NCBI RefSeq assembly: GCF_022095615.2
Contig: NZ_CP155559.1
Coordinates: 3,469,501 to 3,533,500 of the forward strand
Reading direction: 5' to 3'
Length of the DNA stretch: 64,000 nucleotides
From: Bacillus thuringiensis
GTDB taxonomy: Bacteria; Bacillota; Bacilli; Bacillales; Bacillaceae_G
Positions 58,063-64,000 of the stretch are shown here, piece after piece (positions within the stretch are counted from its first letter, which is position 1; every line of letters begins with the position of its first letter). The position numbers and the translations under genes are program-made. Under the pieces are notes generated by a model that worked only from the letters and a program-made list of their open reading frames with translations, was not told the origin of the DNA and made no database searches.

Positions 58063-59127
58063 TTACTTCACCACTTCATTTATTATATCTATTAAATGAT
58101 GAATCCCCTCATCATTTGTTTTCTTATATCCATTCATGTTTTGAATATATTTCTCCTTATTTGTATACAACTTATTTACTGCATGTATAAATGTATTCGT
58201 ACTTACTCTGTCTTGGAGTATAACTTCCGCATATCCTTGCCGTGAAAAATATTCAGCATTTAAGACTTGATCTCCCCTACTGGAACTGTTAGTTAACGGG
58301 ATAAGCAACATCGGTTTCTTCAAAAATAACAATTCAGAAATAGCAGTAGAACCCGCTCTTGAAACTACAACACTTGCCATATTTAGTATATGCGGCAACT
58401 CATCACCTATATATTCAAATTGCATATACCCCTCCATGCCAATAGATGGGTCTACCTTCCCTTTACCACATATATGAATAATATTAAAGTTTAATATTAT
58501 TGTATCTAAACATTCCCTTACCATATCATTTATCCACTTAGCACCTTGACTCCCACCCATAATTAATAATACTGGTTTATCTTGCTGAAATTCACAATAT
58601 CTTCTTCCTCGTAATACGTTACCCTTCTCAATTTCTTCCCTTACAATTGGTCCTACATAAACCTTCTTCTCATTACTTACATTTTCTCCTGTCTGAGGAA
58701 ATGTTGTGCATAGCTTTGTAGCAAAAGGTAATGCTATTTTATTGGCAAGTCCTAATGTGCTATCTGGTTCACGTATAATGATAGGCACACGATTTAACCA
58801 TGCTCCTATAGCTACAGGAACTGAAACAAATCCTCCTGCTGAAAAGATAACGTCAGGCTTTGTTTTCTTAATTAATTTATAACTTTGTAAACAACCTCGT
58901 ATAATTTTAAAAGGATCTTTAAAATTTTCCCAATCCCAATATCTCCTAAGCTTGCCCGTTGAAACACTATTGTATTTAACATTTTGCACTAATGATTTTT
59001 CAATTCCATTTTTGGATCCAATATACTCGACTCTCCATCCTTGCTCTATAAATTTAGGAATTAATACAATATTAATCATAACGTGTCCGGCTGTACCGCC
59101 CCCAGTAAAAAGAATCGTTTTGCTCAT
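58063..59127 (-). CDS. MurG-family glycosyltransferase (MurG paralogue)
   Basis: This 354-aa GT28 protein has TGGGTAGHVMINIVLIPKF at the N-terminus (MurG normally GGTGGH), SAGGFVSVPVAIGAWL near 95, the donor loop IMGGSQGAKWIND near 184 and SRAGSTAISEL near 262. The acceptor-side motif reads REPDSTLGLANK where housekeeping MurG has HEQN or similar. It lies in a glycan gene cluster, not the dcw cluster, so it probably attaches a GlcNAc-like sugar in that pathway and is not the main MurG. AAGGTGGG precedes the ATG. Confidence 0.85.
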   Translation of the reverse strand: MSKTILFTGGGTAGHVMINIVLIPKFIEQGWRVEYIGSKNGIEKSLVQNVKYNSVSTGKLRRYWDWENFKDPFKIIRGCLQSYKLIKKTKPDVIFSAGGFVSVPVAIGAWLNRVPIIIREPDSTLGLANKIALPFATKLCTTFPQTGENVSNEKKVYVGPIVREEIEKGNVLRGRRYCEFQQDKPVLLIMGGSQGAKWINDMVRECLDTIILNFNIIHICGKGKVDPSIGMEGYMQFEYIGDELPHILNMASVVVSRAGSTAISELLFLKKPMLLIPLTNSSSRGDQVLNAEYFSRQGYAEVILQDRVSTNTFIHAVNKLYTNKEKYIQNMNGYKKTNDEGIHHLIDIINEVVK

Positions 59128-59172
59128 AACTTATACCCACCTTTATTAAAAATCTAGCTTTATATTTACCTT

Positions 59173-59493
59173 TTAACTGTAAATAAACTTATTATTTTTT
59201 ATATAAATCTTTAACTCCACCTCTATATCTTGTAAAAGATCTTTAATGAGTTCATAAAAATCATTTCCATACTCACTACACTCGTATTGAGCAAAGATTT
59301 GAATCACATATCTAGTTTCCGTCTCTAATGCTGACTTTATTTGATTAACCCTTTTTTCTTCTACATACGCTTGATATTTATGTATTGCCTCATAAAGACG
59401 CAATACATGCGCTTCTTCATCTCTCCAATCCAACGTATCAACAATTGAAAGAAATAGCGTATTTTGATTATCTATTACTTCATAACCATTCAT
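59173..59493 (-). CDS. DUF6572-like protein in the glycan cluster
   Basis: This 106-aa soluble, acidic protein starts MNGYEVIDNQNTLFLSIVDT and continues LDWRDEEAHVLRLYEAIHKY, a pattern I associate with DUF6572. ATG 59493 follows AAAGGGTG by 10 bp; an ATG at 59523 overlapping the SDR stop (ATGA) would give 116 aa. Function unknown. Its tight packing between the SDR and MurG-like genes suggests co-expression with them. Confidence 0.7.
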   Translation of the reverse strand: MNGYEVIDNQNTLFLSIVDTLDWRDEEAHVLRLYEAIHKYQAYVEEKRVNQIKSALETETRYVIQIFAQYECSEYGNDFYELIKDLLQDIEVELKIYIKNNKFIYS

Positions 59494-59519
59494 ATATTTC
59501 TTACACCCTTTTTTGTTTT

Positions 59520-60431
59520 TCATTGAATGCAGATGTCACTACACTTCGCATACTCAAGTACATCTTTTAATGATTGATGAAATTCAATTTCTGGAATCCA
59601 ACCTAACTTTTTTATTTCCTCTGTTGCTAAACTCTCATTTGAGTCGCTCCCTCTTTTCTCTGTTTCACCTATAAAAAAATTTAGCTGTGTTAATTCTTTA
59701 TATTGTTCTAGTACATCTAATAAAGACCGTTTTACTCCTGATCCAATATTATATTGTTTTCCATTTATTCCATCTCGTAATAACACATGATACGCTTTAA
59801 TCGCATCACGTACATCTAGAAAATCTCTACTATCTTTCAAACTGTTTACTTCAATAATGGCTTTACTTCTACCTGATTCTATATCTATCATTTTCTTTGC
59901 GAGAATCGAACAAATGCCATTCGATTCCCCTGGACCAATTAAATTTGAGGGCTTTGCAATGATAATATTTGAATCCATTAATCCTCCCCAAGCCTCTGCA
60001 ATAATGACTTGCATCGTTTTACTTAAACTATATGGATTTGAAATTTTTATTTCGTTCATACTATCTGCTTGCAAAGCCGATCCTATAACTAATGTTCTAC
60101 AATGCGAGGCTTCTTGCTTAATTGCTTCTAATAAATATAACGTTCCTATTACATTAATCTCTATATACTCAAGAGCAGCTGTCCAAGATTCTATAACTGA
60201 ATTCCTTCCTGCTAAATGCAATACGTAGTCTGGCTTTATTTGTTTCATTACCTTCATTACTTCGCTCTTATTAGTTAAATTACAAGTAATACCATTTCTA
60301 ATTTTTCCTCTATGTGCACGATTTTGAAACATAGGAATTACATGAAAGCCCTGCTCTAAAAAATATTGGCAAGCATGGCGTCCTGTGAAACCATTTGCAC
60401 CAGTTATTAAAAGGCTCGCATTTTTTTTCAT
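59520..60431 (-). CDS. NAD-dependent epimerase/dehydratase (extended SDR)
   Basis: This 303-aa nucleotide-sugar SDR has the NAD site ITGANGFTGRHACQ at residue 9, a serine in the catalytic strand (VIGSA) and YSLSK as catalytic Tyr-x3-Lys near 134. GESNGICSIL and DSRDFLDVRDAI are typical of GDP-mannose/RmlD-type members. It overlaps the upstream dehydratase gene by 4 bp, and its ribosome site AAGGAGGG lies inside that gene. It probably acts after the 4,6-dehydratase to make a deoxy sugar. Confidence 0.85.
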   Translation of the reverse strand: MKKNASLLITGANGFTGRHACQYFLEQGFHVIPMFQNRAHRGKIRNGITCNLTNKSEVMKVMKQIKPDYVLHLAGRNSVIESWTAALEYIEINVIGTLYLLEAIKQEASHCRTLVIGSALQADSMNEIKISNPYSLSKTMQVIIAEAWGGLMDSNIIIAKPSNLIGPGESNGICSILAKKMIDIESGRSKAIIEVNSLKDSRDFLDVRDAIKAYHVLLRDGINGKQYNIGSGVKRSLLDVLEQYKELTQLNFFIGETEKRGSDSNESLATEEIKKLGWIPEIEFHQSLKDVLEYAKCSDICIQ

Positions 60432-61414
60432 TGCAAAAACCCTCCTTTTAATAGCATTTGTTTCACCTCATGTTTTGCAATTAAGTCTTGTTGAGAACTA
60501 AAACTCTTCACATCCACTAGCGGATAGCTAGAATAATATTCTTGAAGTCCTTCTATAGGAATCGTCGGTAGTACCACAAAATAATTTTGATCAAAACTTA
60601 TACTTGTTTTACTCTCTACCTCAGATAGAAGCATTTCACTTAATTTTTCACCCGGTCTTACCCCTACCTCTTTTACCTTAACGTTTTCTTTTTCCGAATC
60701 TTCAATTAATACTTCTGCTAAATCTGTTATTTTACATGCCGGCATTTTCATAACAAAGATTTCCCCGCCTCTACCTTGATATACGGCTTTAAATAACAAT
60801 CCAACAGCATCTTCAACTGTTAAGAAAAATCTAGTCATATTCGCATCGGTAATCCCTACTTGTGAAGATCTTTTAATTTGTTGTTTAAAAAGCGGTACTA
60901 CACTTCCACTCGTCCCTAAAACATTTCCACCACGAACACAAATGAATTTTGTTTTCTTCGTTTGTATATTCGCATGAACCATTAATTTTTCACCAATTGC
61001 TTTTGTCATCCCATACGTATTTGATGGATCAGCTGCTTTATCTGTTGAAACATATATAACTTTTTCAACTTGCATCTGTATAGAGGCTTCAATTACATTT
61101 TGCGTACCATGTATGTTGGTTTTTATAGCTTCATAAGGATAATACTCACATACTGGAACGTGTTTTAAAGCTGCAAGATGGAATACATAATGTACACCTT
61201 GGCAAGCATAGACTAATTGATCTTTATCACGAATATCTCCAATAATAAATTTTAACCTATCATCATTTATAAATTGTTGCTGCATTTCAAACTGAACCGT
61301 TTCATTTCTTGAAAAAACTCTAATTTCTTTCGGTGATTTTTCTAATAGTTGTTTTATAAGTTCATGCCCCCACGAACCTGTGCCACCAGTAATTAAAATT
61401 ATTTTATTTAACAT
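60428..61414 (-). CDS. PseB-like nucleotide-sugar 4,6-dehydratase
   Basis: This 328-aa short FlaA1/PseB-type SDR has ITGGTGSWGHELIKQLL near residue 7, AALKHVPVCEYYP near 83, STDKAADPSNTYGMTKAIGE with Tyr-x3-Lys near 125, and the C-terminal RPGEKLSEMLL. It likely converts UDP-GlcNAc to a 4-keto-6-deoxy intermediate. ATG 61414 follows GTAGGAGG; the frame opens nine codons earlier. It heads the cluster PseB-like, SDR, DUF6572-like, MurG-like. Confidence 0.86.
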   Translation of the reverse strand: MLNKIILITGGTGSWGHELIKQLLEKSPKEIRVFSRNETVQFEMQQQFINDDRLKFIIGDIRDKDQLVYACQGVHYVFHLAALKHVPVCEYYPYEAIKTNIHGTQNVIEASIQMQVEKVIYVSTDKAADPSNTYGMTKAIGEKLMVHANIQTKKTKFICVRGGNVLGTSGSVVPLFKQQIKRSSQVGITDANMTRFFLTVEDAVGLLFKAVYQGRGGEIFVMKMPACKITDLAEVLIEDSEKENVKVKEVGVRPGEKLSEMLLSEVESKTSISFDQNYFVVLPTIPIEGLQEYYSSYPLVDVKSFSSQQDLIAKHEVKQMLLKGGFLQ

Positions 61415-61717
61415 TCCTTTTCCTCCTACGAAACATCTCAATTTAAATAATATTTATTGAATTATTTTCAATTGATTCAAATCATAATCGTCGTTTGTTA
61501 CATTTAATTGACAAAATAAAAAAACAGAAACTATTAAACGTAGTTTCTGTTTTTCATTTCATCTCACAACAGTAAGATTTTTTATACTGTTTGCATGATA
61601 AATAAATTCCTTGTAAAAAAACACCGCTCATTTATTTCTTATACTCGTAATAAAATAAATAGAATGATTCATAGTCAATAATCATGTTTAAATTTATGAA
61701 AAAAGGGAGGTAACGGA
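61415..61717. other. Divergent intergenic region
   Basis: It contains ribosome sites at both ends and a terminator-like hairpin at 61519-61554 in the middle. No -35/-10 pair could be assigned with confidence to either gene. Confidence 0.5.
61519..61556. terminator. Terminator-like hairpin between divergent genes
   Basis: AAAACAGAAACTA (61521-61533) and TAGTTTCTGTTTT (61541-61553) form a 13-bp stem with T-runs on both strands. No gene ends here; it could be a leader attenuator or an insulator. Confidence 0.75.
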
Positions 61718-62896
61718 ATGGACCGAAACAATTCAAATCATATATATAACGGACCTTCCAAAGCCCTGCCTCTCTCCCTATTCGATGTAAAAAATGAATT
61801 GAAACAAAAAAGCAAGCTTATTCCTTCTAATACCATGTATAAATTAACGAAAGAAGATCAACTCATCATCAACAAAATAAAAATACAAACAGAACATCTA
61901 AATAAAAATAATGTTACAAGAACACGCGCATACTACCAATTTTACATTCAATATCCAGAAATACATTGGGCACTGCTTGGACATATGGTATCACGTAACG
62001 GCGGTTGGAATATGACTGATTTAAAGGGCGATTTATATACGAGAATTTTATCAGAGAAAGATCAATTCATATTTTTTTCTTTTTTAGAAAGAGGGAATTG
62101 GCTTATTTTCCAAGATGTATACCCTCAATTTTTACTTTACGAACAAAGTGTAAAGAAATCACAAAAGTTATTTCACCTTCTTCCTCACCTAAATGTGTCT
62201 ACATTTATGGAAACGATGTGGAACGATTTTTGGAAAACAGGCAACAAAAAAACATTAGCGATTGCAACTATTATTAATGAACAAAACTACTTAGAAAAAA
62301 GAGTGATTCAAAATGTACAATTTAAAAAGACCGTACTAAATAGTATTGGATTTAAACTCTTTGATTTCTTTCAGTTTAATCATATCCTTTTCCCATTCTA
62401 CGAAAATGATAAAAAACAAAAAGTATTACTATTTGGTGATACAATGAAACATTTCACTTCCTTACATGAACGAATATTAATTGGAAAAAGATTGTATTCA
62501 TTATTATTTCGAGATACACATGTTTTATCTCAAATAATAAGCTGGGCCCAACACCATCCGCATACAGGATCAAGGAAAGATTACTGGCCCCATTTATATT
62601 CAAGTGTAAATGAATCTTTTTCCCGTGAGTTTTATAAGCGCCGAATAAAGAAATGCCAGTTGCGAAGTGGTGCTTATCGTATATACTGTCCTGCACTCAT
62701 CTATGCATGGCGAGATATGAAGCATGAGGAAGTTAACAGTGAAGATTGGTTTACCGATTGGCAAGTTGTAAATTACTTAGTTGATAAGGAGGAAAATATA
62801 AATGGACAAATTACAGAAGACTACTGCAAAACACTCGAAAAAATTGAACTCGCAATTCTCGCAAAGAAAAATGTCCTCCTCCGAGAAGAAGAATGA
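61718..62896 (+). CDS. DUF2515 protein (YppC-like)
   Basis: This is a 392-aa soluble protein rich in aromatic and basic residues. TRTRAYYQFYIQYPEIHWALLGHMVSRNGGWNMTDLKG near residue 67 is typical of DUF2515, known in B. subtilis as YppC, function unknown. AAGGGAGG precedes the ATG. The last 32 codons overlap the following CBO0543-type gene in another frame. Confidence 0.82.
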   Translation: MDRNNSNHIYNGPSKALPLSLFDVKNELKQKSKLIPSNTMYKLTKEDQLIINKIKIQTEHLNKNNVTRTRAYYQFYIQYPEIHWALLGHMVSRNGGWNMTDLKGDLYTRILSEKDQFIFFSFLERGNWLIFQDVYPQFLLYEQSVKKSQKLFHLLPHLNVSTFMETMWNDFWKTGNKKTLAIATIINEQNYLEKRVIQNVQFKKTVLNSIGFKLFDFFQFNHILFPFYENDKKQKVLLFGDTMKHFTSLHERILIGKRLYSLLFRDTHVLSQIISWAQHHPHTGSRKDYWPHLYSSVNESFSREFYKRRIKKCQLRSGAYRIYCPALIYAWRDMKHEEVNSEDWFTDWQVVNYLVDKEENINGQITEDYCKTLEKIELAILAKKNVLLREEE

Positions 62897-63272
62897 GTTT
62901 CTAGCATTAGTAGTTACAATCTTTTTCTCTTCTATTATTGGAACTTGTTTAGATGCTTTTTTTGTTCATAAACAAATGTATTCCTTTCCAGCTAGGCCCT
63001 TCTCATCCACATTTTCGGTTAATATAGCTTTTACATTGTTCGTACTGCCGATTTTAACAGTTATCTTTATACACATTTCAAAAAAATTACCTAAAGTTTC
63101 TAGAATTCTATTTATTATTTCAATCGGTATTTGCGCTAGCCTTTTTGAACAGATTGCTGAAAGTTTAGGTTTATTTGTACATAGTGCGAATTGGAACCAT
63201 ACATATTCTTTATTTGGTTATATGATTTTTCATTCTTTTATTTGGAACGTATATAATTGGATAAAAAAATAA
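62802..63272 (+). CDS. CBO0543-family membrane protein
   Basis: This 156-aa protein has a basic N-terminal stretch, then four membrane helices from about residue 34. CLDAFFVHKQMYSFPARPFS and YMIFHSFIWNVYNW fit the CBO0543 family seen in spore-forming Firmicutes; function unknown. The best ribosome site, AAGGAGG at about 62787-62793, sets the start at 62802, inside the upstream gene (95-bp overlap). An internal ATG at 62871 lacks a good site. Confidence 0.75.
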   Translation: MDKLQKTTAKHSKKLNSQFSQRKMSSSEKKNEFLALVVTIFFSSIIGTCLDAFFVHKQMYSFPARPFSSTFSVNIAFTLFVLPILTVIFIHISKKLPKVSRILFIISIGICASLFEQIAESLGLFVHSANWNHTYSLFGYMIFHSFIWNVYNWIKK

Positions 63273-63296
63273 AGAGACCATTATAGGTCCCTTCTT
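63270..63296. terminator. Weak terminator between convergent genes
   Basis: GAGACC and GGTCCC can pair (6 bp, one G-T) around ATTATA; T-rich sequence follows on the minus strand. Confidence 0.5.
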
Positions 63297-63720
63297 AAGC
63301 ATACTCTTCCGTTATTGCTAATGGTGCCAATGTTTGAAGGCTTTTAGAGCGTAAACGATAGGCAACGACTTTCTTTTTATATTGCTTAATGACATCAACA
63401 TGTTCCTCATAGCTATATAGAGAAAATCTAATCTCTTTATTCCCTTTCTTCGTATCAATGACTATTGGTGTCCCTTCTCCGTGCGGCGGGAAATAATGTT
63501 TATCTAAAAACAAAGCCTCATTAAATTCATGAATAACTTGTAGTTTCATTTCCCCCTCTATATTTTTTCCATCTATCGATATAGAGGTATTCTCTTCCTC
63601 AAGTTTTTGATGTAATTCAAATCTACTAATAATTGATTCTACAACAGAATTTGGCATACTAGAAACTAGTACTTTAAGAGCGCCAAAAATAAATAATGTA
63701 ACTATAAACCATGTTGTCAT
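63295..63720 (-). CDS. YfmQ-like membrane-anchored protein
   Basis: This protein of about 141 aa has one N-terminal helix (TWFIVTLFIFGALKVLVSSM) and a soluble C-terminal domain. SVVESIISRFELHQKLEEEN and YKKKVVAYRLRSKSLQTLAP fit my recollection of the YfmQ family of Bacillus, function unknown. ATG 63720 follows GGAG by 9 bp; the frame begins five codons earlier. It lies 20 bp downstream of the lrgB-family gene. Confidence 0.7.
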   Translation of the reverse strand: MTTWFIVTLFIFGALKVLVSSMPNSVVESIISRFELHQKLEEENTSISIDGKNIEGEMKLQVIHEFNEALFLDKHYFPPHGEGTPIVIDTKKGNKEIRFSLYSYEEHVDVIKQYKKKVVAYRLRSKSLQTLAPLAITEEYA

Positions 63721-63740
63721 TGTTATCATCTCCATTACAT

Positions 63741-64000
63741 TTAAAAAATAAATTTCATTCCATACGGTATTAGTATACTAATGAGTATTCCAGTTACAAT
63801 CATCGTTACCGAACCGATAGTCGCTTCTTTCTCGCCTTCTTTCACTAAACGACTCACACCGATAATATGTGATGCACAGCCCATCCCAACTCCTTTTCCA
63901 ATCGTACTTGTTATACGGAAAAGCTTAAGTACTGTTGGTCCGATAATCGCACCTGTTATTCCTGCAACAACTACAAAACTAGAAGTCATAGATGGAATAC
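63741..64000 (-). CDS. LrgB/CidB-family antiholin-like membrane protein (partial)
   Basis: The frame is open to the right edge, reading IPSMTSSFVVVAGITGAIIG and ending IPYGMKFIF, so only the C-terminal 86 residues are present. The segment GASHIIGVSRLVKEGEKE-like (here ASHIIGVSRLVKEGEKEATI) and the following helix are typical of LrgB/YohK proteins. These act with LrgA-type partners in murein hydrolase control or pyruvate/glycolate export. The ATG at 63989 is internal, not the true start. Confidence 0.85.
   Translation of the reverse strand, partial: IPSMTSSFVVVAGITGAIIGPTVLKLFRITSTIGKGVGMGCASHIIGVSRLVKEGEKEATIGSVTMIVTGILISILIPYGMKFIF

Overview
The window looks like a chromosomal segment of a Bacillus cereus group bacterium (B. 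cereus / thuringiensis / anthracis relatives). The evidence is AT-rich DNA, strong AGGAGG-type ribosome binding sites, a giant BclA-type collagen-like exosporium protein, a 36-kDa chitinase matching the known B. cereus enzyme, SpoVK, a GSI-alpha glnRA operon, and CsoR/copZ/copA and FeuABC systems of the Bacillus type. All identifications come from reading the sequence; no database search was run.

Layout. (1) 1-8600, minus strand: a biofilm/capsule exopolysaccharide operon resembling B. subtilis eps: chain-length modulator, BY-kinase, EpsC-like dehydratase, EpsD/F/E-like glycosyltransferases, EpsG-like polymerase and a further glycosyltransferase running off the left edge. It has a clear promoter whose spacer is a SinR-box-like palindrome. 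An EAR-like antitermination RNA lies between the kinase gene and epsC, the same place as in B. subtilis. (2) 9150-13680, minus: glnRA with a GlnR/TnrA box, a PLP 'aluminium resistance' enzyme and hflX. (3) 13769-20753: a TRIC-like channel protein, a 45-aa small protein, spoVK, a tyrosine recombinase that has lost most catalytic residues, and a 1313-aa collagen-like protein with nested perfect DNA repeats. (4) 20834-23455: hfq, miaA, a small unknown gene, and an SH3b/3D-domain cell-wall protein. (5) 23803-27333: fruR-fruK-fruA operon with a perfect cre site in its promoter.

(6) 27483-35958: iron alcohol dehydrogenase, a DUF420/CtaM-like protein, small membrane proteins, a GabP-like permease, chitinase, metallophosphoesterase, a formate/nitrite-type channel, HU and a GNAT protein. 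(7) 36129-39346: copper homeostasis (csoR, copZ, copA) with three CsoR-operator-like sites. (8) 40171-46742: a LuxR-type regulator, a methyltransferase, and a Fur-box-controlled feuABC operon with linked ATPase and siderophore esterase. (9) 47042-51239: exoA, an alkylation-damage operon (adaA, ogt, alkA) and pepT. (10) 51428-57963: YczE-like protein, a small secreted protein, histidine phosphatase, alpha/beta hydrolase, VOC protein and a membrane PAS-GGDEF-EAL protein. (11) 58063-61414, minus: a second glycan cluster (PseB-like dehydratase, a second SDR, a DUF6572-like protein, a MurG paralogue). (12) 61718-64000: DUF2515 and CBO0543 genes overlapping by 95 bp, a YfmQ-like protein and the 3' part of an lrgB-family gene.

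Themes: cell and spore surface construction (two glycan clusters, the collagen-like filament protein, the 3D-domain protein, spoVK), metal homeostasis (Cu, Fe), sugar and nitrogen regulation, and DNA repair. No rRNA, tRNA, CRISPR array or intact insertion sequence was seen. The least-explained items are the degenerate recombinase beside the collagen gene, the MurG-paralogue/DUF6572 glycan cluster, and several small proteins and structured leaders.
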